64,000 nucleotides of DNA from Chloroflexia bacterium SDU3-3 (lineage in GTDB: Bacteria; Chloroflexota; Chloroflexia; Chloroflexales; Roseiflexaceae), in NCBI GenBank assembly GCA_009268125.1, contig WBOU01000001.1:124001-188000 (forward strand), written 5' to 3'. A program made the position numbers and the translations under genes. Shown one piece after another: positions 40,090 through 49,602 of this stretch. Position 1 is the first letter of the stretch, and every line of letters starts with the position of its first letter. Below the pieces are notes generated by a model that worked only from the letters and a program-made list of their open reading frames with translations, was not told where the DNA came from and did not search any database.

Positions 40090-40638
40090 ATGGCCCGGAT
40101 CGACGCCTATTTTTTCAGCATCCGCTGGGCCGAGCTCGGCAGGCTGGCCGCATCGCCCTGGTACACCTGGAGCGATGAGCAGGGCGAGCTGCTGCCAGCC
40201 TGCGCGGGCTGGCTGGCCGAGGAGCAGGCCGTCGAGAGCAACTGGAAGGTCGCCATTGATGCCGCCGAGGCCTATACGAGCATCCGCCACGCGCTGCCCG
40301 GCGATGCCCGCGCCCAGGCCGACAGGCTGTTCGGCCTGACCTTCGGCATAGCGAGCGACGATGAGTGGGCCGAACAGGCCATGTGCAGCACGCCCAAGCA
40401 GGCGCCGCAGGCTGCCGACCTCAGCCACAGCATCGGCCCGGCGCTAGCCGACGAGCTGATCGCGCTGTGGCGGCCAGCGCTGCGCGTCGAGATCGAGCGG
40501 GCCTGGCTGCCGCGCCCGCAGGACACCTATATCAACACCTGCGAGACCCTGATCGGCTACGCTGAAAGTTGGGTGGCGCTGCTGCGCGACATCCGCGCGC
40601 GCGGCGAGTGGGGGCTGCTGCTGGCGCTGGCCTACTAG
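40090..40638 (+). CDS. Hypothetical protein (182 aa)
   Basis: 182 residues, predicted helical and soluble. It starts MARIDAYFFSIRWAELGRLAA after AGGGGAGG. The C-terminal part (PRPQDTYINTCETLIGYAESWVALLRDIRARGEWG) is rich in aromatic and acidic residues. I recognise no family; the opening resembles small DUF1877-like proteins only vaguely. It is followed 111 nt later by the LRR gene. A Trp/Glu-rich profile is compatible with an immunity- or adaptor-like role, which cannot be shown. Confidence 0.6.
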   Translation: MARIDAYFFSIRWAELGRLAASPWYTWSDEQGELLPACAGWLAEEQAVESNWKVAIDAAEAYTSIRHALPGDARAQADRLFGLTFGIASDDEWAEQAMCSTPKQAPQAADLSHSIGPALADELIALWRPALRVEIERAWLPRPQDTYINTCETLIGYAESWVALLRDIRARGEWGLLLALAY

Positions 40639-40709
40639 CCCAGAGCACGAGGAGGGGGCATGGGAAGAAAAGGAACACAGCAGCTCCGCTCTAGCGCATA
40701 TTTAGCGGA

Positions 40710-40737
40710 AAGTGGCGGGGGCTGAACCATATCATGT
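40710..40737 (+). repeat. Copy of the GGCGGCTGAAC dispersed motif
   Basis: AAGTGGCGGGGGCTGAACC followed by ATATC lies between the 182-residue gene and the LRR gene. It is a variant of the motif seen at 11845 and 54916. Confidence 0.45.
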
Positions 40738-40749
40738 CTGGAGAAAAGA

Positions 40750-41817
40750 ATGACAATGCGATCATGGTGGCAGAACCTGCCCGAGGAATGGCGGCGCGTG
40801 TTTCGCAAGGCCCTCAGGCTCAGGCCGCACGCCGAACCGGGCGACGCCGCGCTGGGCCAGATCCCCGGCATCACGCGGCTCACATGCAATAAGGCCGGGA
40901 TCAGCTCGCTTGAGCCGCTGCGCACGCTGCCCAACCTGGCAGCGCTGAACCTGAGCAACAACCCAGGCCTCGCCGACCTCGCGCCGCTGGCGGGGCTGCC
41001 GCTGCGCACGCTGGTGTGCCGAAACACGCCGCTGGGCGATCTCGCGCCGCTGGGGCAGCTGGCCATGCTTGAGCACGCCGAGCTCTACGAGGCGGGTATC
41101 TCCTACCTCGCGCCGCTGGGCAACTGCAGTCGCCTGCGCCATCTGCACCTAGGCCGAAATCAAATTGGTGACATCGAGGCGCTGGCGCGGCTGCGATCGC
41201 TCGAAAATCTGAGCCTGCAGATGAACCCGATCAACGACCTCGCCGCGCTGCGCGGCCTGCGCCGCCTGCGCAGGCTAGACGCCATCGCCTGCGGGGTGCG
41301 CAGCCTCGCGCCGCTGGCCGATCTCGCCGCGCTGCGCCATATCTACCTTCACGAGAACTCGATCAACGACCTCGCGCCGATCCGCGATCTCACCGGGCTG
41401 CGGACGGTGCGCATCAGCCATGGAAACATCCGCGACCTCGCGCCCCTAGCTGGGATGCGCAGCCTAACCGATCTGTGGTGCACCGAGGAACAGATCAGCG
41501 ACCTAGCCCCGCTCGCCGAGATCGCCAGCCTGCAGTTCGCCACGCTGTACGGCAACCAGCTGCGCGATCTGGCCCCGCTCTCCGGCCTGCCCAGGCTCTC
41601 ATTCCTTGAGCTATCGCACTGCCAGATCAGCCAGATCGCCCCGCTCAGCGGTGCGCCCGCGCTTGAGGAGCTGTGGATCAACGAAAACCCCGTGGGCGAC
41701 CTGCCCGCGCTCACGCTGCCCAGCATCCGCAGGCTGGTCGTCGACCGTTCGATCTCGCCCGAGCAGATCGCGCTTTTCATGCGCCGCCACCCGCAGGTGA
41801 TCATTCGCTACCACTAG
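40750..41817 (+). CDS. Internalin-type leucine-rich-repeat protein
   Basis: 355 residues with about thirteen LRR units of 20-22 residues. The repeat is L-x2-L-x-L-x2-N-x-I-x-DLAPL, for example LRTLVCRNTPLGDLAPLGQL and LRHIYLHENSINDLAPIRDL, the internalin/cysteine-free bacterial type. No signal peptide, so probably cytoplasmic. A short basic cap (MTMRSWWQNLPEEWRRVF) precedes the repeats. LRR proteins are binding platforms; the partner is unknown. Confidence 0.9.
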   Translation: MTMRSWWQNLPEEWRRVFRKALRLRPHAEPGDAALGQIPGITRLTCNKAGISSLEPLRTLPNLAALNLSNNPGLADLAPLAGLPLRTLVCRNTPLGDLAPLGQLAMLEHAELYEAGISYLAPLGNCSRLRHLHLGRNQIGDIEALARLRSLENLSLQMNPINDLAALRGLRRLRRLDAIACGVRSLAPLADLAALRHIYLHENSINDLAPIRDLTGLRTVRISHGNIRDLAPLAGMRSLTDLWCTEEQISDLAPLAEIASLQFATLYGNQLRDLAPLSGLPRLSFLELSHCQISQIAPLSGAPALEELWINENPVGDLPALTLPSIRRLVVDRSISPEQIALFMRRHPQVIIRYH

Positions 41818-42069
41818 GCGGATGAATAAAGCCCCTGTTCATGGCACGCTTTCCCGCTGAAGTATCGTTGGGCAAAACAAATTTACTTACGATATCATAA
41901 TATGCGCCAATTTTCACAGAGAAATAGAAGCATAGATAGAAGATCATCGACTTCTTCCCAAAAAGGTGTATACTCATGATGAAAGAGCAGATTAATCTAT
42001 AGCACAGAGGGTTAAAATCCTTCTTTCAAGCCCTCACCGCTATCAAACCTCGTGTTAAGGAGTGAAATC
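41818..42069. other. AT-rich intergenic region before the TolB-like gene
   Basis: The base composition is clearly more AT-rich than around it. No gene or strong hairpin is visible. It probably holds the promoter of the next gene. Confidence 0.4.
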
Positions 42070-43401
42070 ATGCATCGTTCCGAACACATGCTCACTCGCT
42101 TGGCATCTCTCTGGATGGTATGGGCAGTGGTCGCCAGTACGAGCCTATCGCCGCAGCTACTGCAAGCAACGGCAGTAGACAACACCACCTACCTTCCTCT
42201 GATCGAGGGCGAGTATCTTCCGCAGATCGCGTTCTACACGAAGCACCAGGAAGGAACAGAATCCATCCGGAATCTATCGATCTTTAACCCGCCATACGGC
42301 GGGCTTGCACCGATAGCATCATCATGTTGTAGCGATGCGCCAGCATGGTCCGGTGACGGGCGGTTTCTCGTTTCACAGATGAAACTCTTTCAGGCTGAGA
42401 CGCACAAGCAGTATCCGCTCAGCCAGATCAGGAGTATGTTATGGAAACCTGGCGGGCATCAGATAGCATATACCGATATAATCTCACTTACGCCGCCTAT
42501 CTATCTCTTCGATCCAGATACAGGTCAGAAGCAGACGATTAACGTTCCAACAAGGGCCCCCTACACTCTTTCTGCCTGGTCGCCTGATGGCACTATGATC
42601 GTCGCCTTCGTCATGAGTCAACAAATGTACATCCTTTACCCGTATGCCACCACACAAGCACGCCACACAAGCGATCAGCACAACATCTCTGTGCCAGATT
42701 CCTATACGGTATCCGTATCTGGTGCAAGGTGGGCGCCAGATAGCACCCGCTTCGCCTATCGATTTAGTATGTATAGCCCTATTGAAGAGCCAAACGCAGG
42801 CATTATTATCTATCCCATCGATTCTCATCAAGACGGGTGGGGCATATCGCGTGAATATGGGTTCTCCGTATATGAGTGGTCGCCAAACAGCCAATTCATT
42901 GCGACCGGTGGGGAAAAGGGGGTGTGCATAGCCAGCGCCGATGGACAGGTGCGCATACTCAAAGAGACTCCCGCTGTCAGCGTGCTCCGCTGGTCGCCCG
43001 ATGGTCGGCAGGTGGCCTTTACCTCTGAGCAAGATGGGCGCTGGGTGATACAGATCATGAACTCCGATGGCACAGCCTATCGCGTGCTGAGTAGCGCAGA
43101 GAGCACCATCACAGGCCCCCATAACGAACGGGGAGCGTTTATCTGGACAAAAGATAGCGACGCAATTATCTATGTCGAGCAAAACCGCCTGATCCGCCTC
43201 GCTATCACAGCAGGCGCACAGCCCCAGATCCTTGATCCTAGCGTGAACTTGCTGGTGGGCAGAGATCGCAGCGGTATGATTCTTTATGTGCAGCAGCGAG
43301 AGAGCGCATCCGTTATGCGCAGAGCGCGCGCCGACGGCAGCGCCATTGTCGATCTCTTTTCCATGGCCGATCCGATCATAGTCGCGAGGATTGCGCCATA
43401 G
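42070..43401 (+). CDS. Exported TolB-like beta-propeller (PD40) protein
   Basis: 443 residues. An N-terminal signal peptide (about 1-30: RLASLWMVWAVVASTSLSP) is followed by six or seven PD40/WD40-type blades, such as SAWSPDGTMIVAFV, RWAPDSTRFAYRF, EWSPNSQFIATGG and RWSPDGRQVAFTSEQDG. ATG 42070 has AAGGAG at 7 nt; an upstream GTG at 42052 is less likely. The gene is AT-richer than its surroundings and has an unusual codon mix, hinting at transfer. Function unknown; TolB-like propellers bind proteins or glycans at the cell surface. Confidence 0.83.
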   Translation: MHRSEHMLTRLASLWMVWAVVASTSLSPQLLQATAVDNTTYLPLIEGEYLPQIAFYTKHQEGTESIRNLSIFNPPYGGLAPIASSCCSDAPAWSGDGRFLVSQMKLFQAETHKQYPLSQIRSMLWKPGGHQIAYTDIISLTPPIYLFDPDTGQKQTINVPTRAPYTLSAWSPDGTMIVAFVMSQQMYILYPYATTQARHTSDQHNISVPDSYTVSVSGARWAPDSTRFAYRFSMYSPIEEPNAGIIIYPIDSHQDGWGISREYGFSVYEWSPNSQFIATGGEKGVCIASADGQVRILKETPAVSVLRWSPDGRQVAFTSEQDGRWVIQIMNSDGTAYRVLSSAESTITGPHNERGAFIWTKDSDAIIYVEQNRLIRLAITAGAQPQILDPSVNLLVGRDRSGMILYVQQRESASVMRRARADGSAIVDLFSMADPIIVARIAP

Positions 43402-43409
43402 ACAGCGAA

Positions 43410-43444
43410 AGACCTGATGCGAGCTACTCGCTCGCATCAGGTCT
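43410..43444. terminator. Bidirectional terminator between convergent genes
   Basis: A perfect 15-bp stem, AGACCTGATGCGAGC with its complement, 5-nt loop, lies between the TolB-like and EamA-type genes. T-tracts are short. Confidence 0.75.
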
Positions 43445-43468
43445 GATTATACCGCCCGACTCTAGCCC

Positions 43469-43900
43469 CTACTTGATCAGCACCAGTGTGCCCGCCACGA
43501 TCAGCGCGATCCCCAGCGCCGTACGCCACGAGAATGGCTCGTGCAGCACCAGCAGCGACAGCAGCAGCACGAACACCAGGCTGGATTTGTCGAGCGCGGC
43601 CACCGGGCCGGTGGGGCCGAGCTGCAGCGCGCGGAAGTAGCAGATCCACGACAGCCCGGTAGCCAGCCCCGACAGCACCAGAAATAGCACCGTGCGCCCC
43701 GAAAGCTGCGTCACCTCGCGGCCCAGCCCACGGTAGGCCACGATGCCCCAGGCCACCACCAAAATGACGATGGTGCGCACGGCGGTGGCCACATCCGAGT
43801 TGGTGTTCTTGATGCCGACCTTGGCCAAGATCGTGGTCAGCGCGGCGAAGAGGGCCGATCCGAGCGCGTAGAGCACCCACGGCTGTTTAAACGATTCCAT
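43469..43900 (-). CDS. EamA/DMT-type membrane transporter (single EamA unit)
   Basis: 143 residues with five hydrophobic segments: WVLYALGSALFAALTTILAK (8-27), AVRTIVILVVAWGIVAY, LFLVLSGLATGLSWICYF, and two near the C-terminus (VFVLLLSLLVLHEPFSWRTAL, IALIVAGTLVLIK). The RALQLGPTGPVAALDKSSLVFV stretch and HEP motif are those of an EamA repeat. Full DMT proteins have two repeats, so this is a half-size form that may dimerise. ATG 43900 is chosen, though no strong ribosome-binding site is present. The substrate is unknown. Confidence 0.88.
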   Translation of the reverse strand: MESFKQPWVLYALGSALFAALTTILAKVGIKNTNSDVATAVRTIVILVVAWGIVAYRGLGREVTQLSGRTVLFLVLSGLATGLSWICYFRALQLGPTGPVAALDKSSLVFVLLLSLLVLHEPFSWRTALGIALIVAGTLVLIK

Positions 43901-44058
43901 AGCGATACGATTACATCCATTCAGGCCTGCCCACATGCGCCAGGCAGAGCGGCTCGCCAGCGCGAGACTGGGCTATTATACCGCGTGGACATCGGCCTGG
44001 GCGCAGCCGAAAATAACCGCCGGTTGCCGTTTTTTAACTTCATTTGAAAAGTATTATC

Positions 44059-44087
44059 TTGAGAAATAGCATATATTAGCCTATACT
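44059..44087 (+). promoter_or_regulatory. Promoter for the flavodoxin gene
   Basis: TTGAGA (44059-44064) and TATACT (44082-44087) are separated by 17 nt, in an AT-rich stretch 49 nt before the start codon. Confidence 0.65.
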
Positions 44088-44135
44088 AACACGCAGGTAA
44101 TCGCTCTGCTGAGATTGAGATACAGGAGATACCCA

Positions 44136-44675
44136 ATGATCGCCATCGTCTATGGCTCCTCGCTGGGCAACACCCAGGACGCCGCCGAGGCCATCGCCGC
44201 CGCGCTGAACAGCCACGAGGTGGCCACAACCCTGATCAACGTCGCCACCATCAAGCGCGACCTCACCCCGCTGCTGGCCTACGACACGCTGCTGCTGGGC
44301 TGCTCTACCTGGAACATCGGCGAGCTGCAGGACGACTGGTACGACGCCTTCCCGCTGTTCCAGAAGCTCGACCTGATGGGCAAGCGCGTAGGCCTATTCG
44401 GCTGCGGCGACCAGTTTGGCTACCCCGACACCTTCCAGGATGCGCTGGGAATCCTGGCGAAGGCCGCAATCGCCAGCGGGGCCACGCTGGTCGGGCGCTG
44501 GCCCACCGAGGGCTACGATCTCTACGAGTCGCTCGGCGTTGAAGATGGCATGTTTTTTGGCCTGGCCATCGATGATGACAACCAGGACAAGCTCACCGCA
44601 GGCCGGATCGAGCGCTGGGTGGGCCAGCTCGTGGGCGAGCTGCGCGGTGAGGCAAGCCAGGTGGCGGTTCAATAA
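44136..44675 (+). CDS. fldA: Flavodoxin, long-chain type
   Basis: 179 residues. The FMN phosphate loop is YGSSLGNTQDAAE (about 6-18), the 50s loop lies around STWNIGELQDDWYDAF and the 90s loop around GCGDQFGYPDTFQDALG. The C-terminal half has the roughly 20-residue insertion of long-chain flavodoxins and the end segment DGMFFGLAIDDDNQDKLTAGRIERWVGQL. It is a cytoplasmic low-potential electron carrier that replaces ferredoxin under iron shortage. ATG 44136 has AGGAG upstream. No Fur box was recognised in the promoter. Confidence 0.93.
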   Translation: MIAIVYGSSLGNTQDAAEAIAAALNSHEVATTLINVATIKRDLTPLLAYDTLLLGCSTWNIGELQDDWYDAFPLFQKLDLMGKRVGLFGCGDQFGYPDTFQDALGILAKAAIASGATLVGRWPTEGYDLYESLGVEDGMFFGLAIDDDNQDKLTAGRIERWVGQLVGELRGEASQVAVQ

Positions 44676-44686
44676 TCGCGAGACGC

Positions 44687-45556
44687 TCACGTCGAATATG
44701 AGATGCCGAGCGCCGCCGCCAGCACATCGCGGAAGGGCGTGGGTGGGCGCCCAAGCAGCCGCGCCAGCGCGGGGTCGACATGGGCAAACTCGCCCGCACG
44801 GCTGGCGCGGAACATGCCCAGCAGCAGCTCGGCTTGGTGCTCGGGCACGCCGTGGGCCAGCATGCCCGCCTTGTAGGCGGCGTCGGGCACCACCACGCGG
44901 CGGATGGGGTGGCCAGTCAGCTCCGCCGCGATCGCGGCCACCGCCGCCAGGTCCAGCGCCTCGGCCCCGGTCAGGGCAGCCGTGACGCCATCCAGGCCGC
45001 CCTCGCTCAGCGCCAGCGCGGCGGCCTCGGCCAGATCGGCGTGGGCGGTCCAGGAGACCGGGCCATCCTCCGGAGCGATCAGCTCGCCGGTGCGCACCGC
45101 ATCGCCCAGCAGCTGGATGGCCGAGCTGGCATAGAAGCCGTTGCGCAGCGAGGTGAAAGCCAGCCCCGTGTGCCGCAGCAGATCCTCGGTGGCGGCGTGG
45201 TCGGGCATGGGCGCGAAGCGCGAGGCTGGCGATGCCCCCATGTGGCTGGTATAGAGGATACGCCCCACCCCCACGCGGGCCGCCGCGTCAATAGCATTGC
45301 GGTGGAGCCGCAGCGCCTCCTCGCCTGTGGTACTCGCCGATACGAGCAGCACCTGGGCCGCACCTGCGAAGGCCCGCGCGAGGCTGGCGGGGTCGGCGAA
45401 GTCGCCCTGGCGCACTGCGACGCCGCGCGCCGCAAGCTCGCCCGCCTGCTCTGGGCTGCGCACGCTCGCGCCGATCTGCGCGGCGGGCACGCGCGCGAGC
45501 AGCTGCTCGACCACGGCGCGGCCCAGTTTCCCATTTGCACCGGTCACGATAATCAT
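44687..45556 (-). CDS. NmrA-like/QOR2-type NAD(P)-binding reductase
   Basis: 289 residues, an atypical short-chain reductase of the NmrA-like family. The cofactor motif is VTGANGKLGRAVV (4-16), with VRSPEQAGELAARGVAVRQGDFADPASL following. The mid-part ILYTSHMGASPASRFAPMPDHAATEDLLRHTGLAFTSLRNGFY is typical of YtfG/QOR2 NADPH:quinone reductases. ATG 45556 has GAAGGAG upstream. It follows a MerR gene on the same strand, the usual arrangement for a stress-induced reductase. The substrate may be a quinone or similar electrophile. Confidence 0.92.
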   Translation of the reverse strand: MIIVTGANGKLGRAVVEQLLARVPAAQIGASVRSPEQAGELAARGVAVRQGDFADPASLARAFAGAAQVLLVSASTTGEEALRLHRNAIDAAARVGVGRILYTSHMGASPASRFAPMPDHAATEDLLRHTGLAFTSLRNGFYASSAIQLLGDAVRTGELIAPEDGPVSWTAHADLAEAAALALSEGGLDGVTAALTGAEALDLAAVAAIAAELTGHPIRRVVVPDAAYKAGMLAHGVPEHQAELLLGMFRASRAGEFAHVDPALARLLGRPPTPFRDVLAAALGISYST

Positions 45557-45581
45557 GGCTTGCTCCTTCTCAGCGTAGCTG

Positions 45582-46418
45582 CTATCTTCCCAACGAATCA
45601 AGCTTCTCGATAGGAAACTGGATCTCTGTCAGCGAGTCGGTCAGATCTGCTCCGCGCCGCAGCGCGATCTTGCGGCGCGGGCCGACGATGGTGTAGCCGT
45701 TGGCGTCCATCCAGATTCCCAGCGACTGGTAGGCCAGGATGGCCAGCGCGGGGTGCCCGTGGTGCAGCACGCTGGCCATCTGGGGGCAGGCGGGCAGGGT
45801 GCAGGCACGCAGCCGCCCCTGGCTGTGTGCCGCTAAAGCGCGGGCATCGCCCAGAGGCATGGGCGCGATCAGCTCGACGCTCTGCTGGTCGTAGTCATCG
45901 GCATGCTCCCCATGCAGCACCATCAGGTGGTCGCTGGCCCGCGCGTCGTAGCGCCGCAGCAGCGACTCGATCAGGTCGACCCAGTGCGCAAACTCCTCGA
46001 TATCTTGGTCGGTCATGCGCAGCGCAGCCGCCGTCATGGCTTTCACCGGCTTGCACACCACCTCGTAGGCTGGCCCGCCGCCATCGGCCCGCATGCGCAG
46101 CCGGGCCTCAACCCGCGCCAGCTGCTCTTGATCCGACTGGATCTGCCGCGCCAGCTGGGCCTGCCGGATGCGCAGCATGCCGTCGAGGGCGGCGGGCGTG
46201 ACGCCCTCGCGCAGCAGCTCGGCGATCTGGGTCAGGCCAAGGCCCAGATCTTTGAAGGCGAGGATGCGGTGAAGCGACGGCAGCTGATCGACGGTGTAGA
46301 AGCGGTAGCCAGTATCGGGATCGACATGGGCGGGGCGCAGCAGGCCGATCTCATCGTAGTAGCGCAGCGTCACCATCGACACGTCGGCCAGCTTGGCAAA
46401 GTCGCGAATCTTTAGCAT
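45582..46418 (-). CDS. MerR-family regulator with GyrI-like ligand domain
   Basis: 278 residues. The MerR DNA-binding domain starts MLKIRDFAKLADVSMVTLRYYDEIGLLRP and includes YRFYTVDQLPSLHRILAFKDLGLGL. A coiled dimerisation helix (about 80-110) leads to a GyrI/BmrR-like effector domain (about 120-270: CKPVKAMTAAALRM, PMPLGDARAL, YQSLGIWMDANGYTIVGPRRKIAL). ATG 46418 has GGGAGG; GTG 46421 is an alternative. It is 25 nt upstream of the NmrA-like reductase and likely activates the operon from a promoter with a 19-nt spacer. Confidence 0.92.
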   Translation of the reverse strand: MLKIRDFAKLADVSMVTLRYYDEIGLLRPAHVDPDTGYRFYTVDQLPSLHRILAFKDLGLGLTQIAELLREGVTPAALDGMLRIRQAQLARQIQSDQEQLARVEARLRMRADGGGPAYEVVCKPVKAMTAAALRMTDQDIEEFAHWVDLIESLLRRYDARASDHLMVLHGEHADDYDQQSVELIAPMPLGDARALAAHSQGRLRACTLPACPQMASVLHHGHPALAILAYQSLGIWMDANGYTIVGPRRKIALRRGADLTDSLTEIQFPIEKLDSLGR

Positions 46419-46459
46419 CACACCTCCCTTTGTACAAGATTAGCCATATCCCACCGTGA

Positions 46460-46490
46460 AGGGTACACGTTCAGGCAGGGTGAAAGTCAA
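46460..46490 (-). promoter_or_regulatory. MerR-type promoter with 19-nt spacer
   Basis: On the minus strand TTGACT (46490-46485) and TACCCT (46465-46460) are 19 nt apart, the elongated spacing that MerR proteins activate. The element lies 42 nt before the MerR start. Confidence 0.55.
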
Positions 46491-46538
46491 GCAAAACCTG
46501 GTAAACTCCAGTGTCTAGGTGCTCTCAATACCCAGAAG

Positions 46539-46620
46539 GTTTTTACTACCAAGACACCAAAGCGACAAAAAACGAACACCACAAAGGCGCGAAGGAAAAA
46601 GCGATTCGCCACCAAAACGC
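46539..46620 (+). repeat. Copy of the CACCACCAAGACTCCAAGG dispersed repeat
   Basis: TACTACCAAGACACCAAAG, ACCACAAAGGCGCGAAGG and GCCACCAAAACGC occur in close succession, as tandem degenerate half-copies. Confidence 0.5.
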
Positions 46621-46694
46621 ACAAGGCATCAGACAAAACACATAGACCCTGTGTGGTATGCTCGTGCGGATATCAGATTGAGCGGGGTGATTAA

Positions 46695-47093
46695 ATGAGC
46701 GGAGAGACCGACCTAGCCAAGCTGCTTGGCAGCATGCGCCCAGCACTGGACGAACGCGCCTACTGCTTCTGCACCGTCGCGGCGGGCGCGTACCGCCTTG
46801 GCGAGCGGCTACCCAAGGGGCTGTTTGTGGAGGATGAGGGAGTGACGTTGATCCTTGAGGAGGATGCGGCGGGCGATCTGGCCCCGCCCGATGCGCCGCG
46901 CTGGGCCTGCATCACGCTGGCGGTGCACTCCTCGCTGGAGGCGGTGGGGTTCATCGCCGCGATCAGCGGGCGGCTGGCCCAGGCCGGCCTGAGCGTGAAC
47001 CCCGTGTCGGCCTACTTCCACGACCACCTGTTCGTGCCGTGGGAGCGCCGCGAGGAGGCCATGGCCATCCTGCGCAGCTTCCAGCAGGGCTAG
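46695..47093 (+). CDS. ACT-domain-containing protein (DUF2241-like)
   Basis: 132 residues. It starts [28 protein letters not shown], then [15 protein letters not shown], and the C-terminal half [51 protein letters not shown] is an ACT fold with the typical [15 protein letters not shown] stretch. ACT domains bind amino acids or small ligands. It is convergent with cobQ: the two stop codons share CTAG. Role unknown; likely a ligand-binding or regulatory protein. Confidence 0.85.
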   Translation: MSGETDLAKLLGSMRPALDERAYCFCTVAAGAYRLGERLPKGLFVEDEGVTLILEEDAAGDLAPPDAPRWACITLAVHSSLEAVGFIAAISGRLAQAGLSVNPVSAYFHDHLFVPWERREEAMAILRSFQQG

Positions 47094-48565
47094 AGCGGGC
47101 GGAACAGCGCGGCGAGCTGCGCCGCATCAAGGTGCTGCTCGACCACATCGGCCAGGCGGTCGTAGGGGTCGGGCGCGGGCGTGGCGGGCGTGCCGCCCTG
47201 CCAGCCCAGGGTGGCCAGCCAAGCATGGCGGAACGCAGCGCTGGCGAAGATGCCGTGGATGTAGCAGCCCCACACGCGCGCGTCGGCGCTGGCGCAGCCG
47301 TCATCCTCGTGGCAGGGCTGGCCGCGCCGCGCGGTGAGCGTGGCGCTGGGGCTGGCCCCGCCCAACCGCACCGTGCGGCCCATGTGGATCTCGTAGCCCT
47401 CCAGCGCTGCCCCGTGCGCCCAGGGCAGCAGCGAGCGAGCCTGGATGGGCGCGGTGCGCTTCTCGGCGGCGAAGCTGGTGGCCACCGGCAGCAGCCCCAG
47501 GCCGCGCTCGCGCCCCGCCGGGCCTTCGGTGCCCAGCGCGTCGTCGATCGACTCGCCCAGCATTTGGTAGCCCCCGCAGATACCCACCACCGGCCCGCCG
47601 AACGCCGCGATGGCCTGCGCAAAGCCGCGCTCGCGCAGCCACGCTAGGTCGGCGCGGGTGGCCTTGGTGCCTGGGATGATCAGCGCCGCAGCGCCCGCCA
47701 GCTCGGCGGGGCTGGTGATGTAGCGCACGCTCACCCCCGGCTCCTGGGCCAGCGGGTCGAAGTCGTCGAAGTTCGCGATGTGTGGTAGCCGCAGCACGGC
47801 GATGGTCAGCGCGTGCGTTTCGGCGGCTGAACGGCCACGGTCAAGCGCCACCGCATCTTCCTCCGGCAGATCCATGCGGTGGACCCACGGCACCACGCCC
47901 AGCACCGGCACGCCGCCGCGCTCCTCCAGCATGCGCACGCCCTCGGTGAACAGTGCGGGGTCGCCGCGGAAGCGGTTCACCACCATGCCGTGCACCAGCG
48001 CGCGCTCCTCCGCATCCAGCAGCATCAGCGTGCCCAGCAGCGCGGCGAAGATCCCGCCCGCATCGATATCGCCCACCAGCAGCGTGCGGGCCTGGGCGTA
48101 GCGCGCCACCCGCATATTCACGATATCGCGGGCCTTCAGGTTTAGCTCCACCGGGCTGCCCGCGCCCTCGGCGATCACCAGATCGTACTCGTCGCGCAGC
48201 GCGTCGAGATTCTTGGCCACTACATCCCACAGCGGCATGCGGTCGCGCCAGTAGTCGGCGGCGCTCAGCGTCTTCCAGACCTTGCCCTCCACCACCACCT
48301 GGCTGCGCCGGTCGCTCTCGGGCTTGATCAGGATGGGATTCATGGCCACCGTGGGCGGCACGCCAGCGGCGGCGGCCTGGGTGGCGGTGCTGCGCGCGAT
48401 CTCGCCGCCGTCGGCGGTGACGGCGGCGTTGTTGCTCATGTTCTGGGCCTTGAACGGCGCGACCCGCAGCCCGCGCCGCGCAGCGATGCGGCAGAGCGCC
48501 GCCACCAGCGTGCTCTTGCCCACCGACGAAGCCGTGCCCACCACCATCACCACAGGCGCTGTCAT
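47090..48565 (-). CDS. cobQ: Cobyric acid synthase CobQ
   Basis: 491 residues. The N-terminal P-loop amidoligase domain starts [23 protein letters not shown] and includes [12 protein letters not shown]. The C-terminal class I glutamine amidotransferase-type domain carries [12 protein letters not shown] with the nucleophile Cys near residue 330 and the catalytic His in CYIHGIF. CobQ amidates the b, d, e and g side chains of adenosylcobyrinic a,c-diamide. ATG 48565 overlaps the cobD stop (ATGA). A GTTTCGGCGGCTGAACG motif, found elsewhere in the window as an intergenic repeat, encodes RSAAET within it. Last gene of the cobalamin operon. Confidence 0.95.
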   Translation of the reverse strand: MTAPVVMVVGTASSVGKSTLVAALCRIAARRGLRVAPFKAQNMSNNAAVTADGGEIARSTATQAAAAGVPPTVAMNPILIKPESDRRSQVVVEGKVWKTLSAADYWRDRMPLWDVVAKNLDALRDEYDLVIAEGAGSPVELNLKARDIVNMRVARYAQARTLLVGDIDAGGIFAALLGTLMLLDAEERALVHGMVVNRFRGDPALFTEGVRMLEERGGVPVLGVVPWVHRMDLPEEDAVALDRGRSAAETHALTIAVLRLPHIANFDDFDPLAQEPGVSVRYITSPAELAGAAALIIPGTKATRADLAWLRERGFAQAIAAFGGPVVGICGGYQMLGESIDDALGTEGPAGRERGLGLLPVATSFAAEKRTAPIQARSLLPWAHGAALEGYEIHMGRTVRLGGASPSATLTARRGQPCHEDDGCASADARVWGCYIHGIFASAAFRHAWLATLGWQGGTPATPAPDPYDRLADVVEQHLDAAQLAALFRPL

Positions 48566-49602
48566 AGGGTGCTCCTCCACGCGGCGATCAGCCGTCTATT
48601 CTCCTCGGGCAGGCGCGGCGCGACGCGCACCCATTCTGGCAGGCCAAACGATGCGCAGTCGCGCACCAGCATGCCCTGGGATAGCAGGCGCGTGCGCACA
48701 GCTGCGGCATCGCCCACCCGCACCAGCAGCATGGGCAGGCGATCGCGCCAAACGGTTAGGCCAAACGAGCCAAGCTCAGCAGCCAGCGCATCGCTCTCGG
48801 CCCAAATCAGCGGCAGCGTGCGGGGCAGAAAGGCGCGGTCATCCAGTGCGGCCAGCCCGGCGGCCTGCGCGGCGCTGCTCACACTCCAGGTGGGCTGAAA
48901 GGCCGCGATCTGGGCCAACAGCACCGCGTCGCCACACATATAGCCCAGGCGCAGCCCGGCCAGCGCGTAGGATTTGGTCAGGGAAAACAGCGCGAGGGCG
49001 CCATTTTTTATGTCGATATCAACCACATCGGCGGGGCGCTCAAGCGCGGCGTAGGAACGGTCGAGCACCAGCAGCCCGCCAGCGTCGGCGCAGGCCATCG
49101 CAATGCGCTCAGCCGCATCAGGCGAAAAGCGCGCGCCCGTCGGGTTGTTGGGCGTGCACACCCAGGTGAGCCTGGGGCGCAGCTCGCGCACCGCCGCGCC
49201 GATCGCCGCATCGCCAAGGGCGAAATCGCCAGCCGCGCCCACGTGGCACACTTGCGCACCGCACAGCTCGCTGGCCCGCGCATACTCGCCGTAGGTCGCC
49301 CCCACCACCAGCGCGCGGTCGCCAGGGCGCAGCATGGCCCTTGACGTTAGGTAGATAAGCTCATTACAGCCGTTGCCCACCAGGATGTGCTCGGGCGCGC
49401 AGCCGTGAGAATCGGCCAGCCGCTGGCGCAGCGCGATGCATGCGCGGTCGGGGTAGGGCGCGGGGTCGAGCTGGGACAGGGCGCGGCGCACCGCCTCGGG
49501 CGGGCCAAACGGGTTGATATTGCTGCTGAAGTCGCACACATCGGCGGGGGCGATGCCCAGCCGCGCCAGCTCGGCGTAGTCGAGCGCGCCGTGGGCTACC
49601 AT
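48562..49602 (-). CDS. cobD: Threonine-phosphate decarboxylase CobD/CobC (HisC-like)
   Basis: 346 residues, a PLP-dependent aminotransferase-fold enzyme. It starts [29 protein letters not shown] is characteristic of the CobD branch, and the PLP lysine is in [17 protein letters not shown]. It forms (R)-1-amino-2-propanol phosphate for the nucleotide loop of cobalamin. ATG 49602 overlaps the cobU stop by 7 nt. In the longer open frame the first part is a read-through of cobU. Position between cobU and cobQ supports the assignment over HisC. Confidence 0.92.
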   Translation of the reverse strand: MVAHGALDYAELARLGIAPADVCDFSSNINPFGPPEAVRRALSQLDPAPYPDRACIALRQRLADSHGCAPEHILVGNGCNELIYLTSRAMLRPGDRALVVGATYGEYARASELCGAQVCHVGAAGDFALGDAAIGAAVRELRPRLTWVCTPNNPTGARFSPDAAERIAMACADAGGLLVLDRSYAALERPADVVDIDIKNGALALFSLTKSYALAGLRLGYMCGDAVLLAQIAAFQPTWSVSSAAQAAGLAALDDRAFLPRTLPLIWAESDALAAELGSFGLTVWRDRLPMLLVRVGDAAAVRTRLLSQGMLVRDCASFGLPEWVRVAPRLPEENRRLIAAWRSTL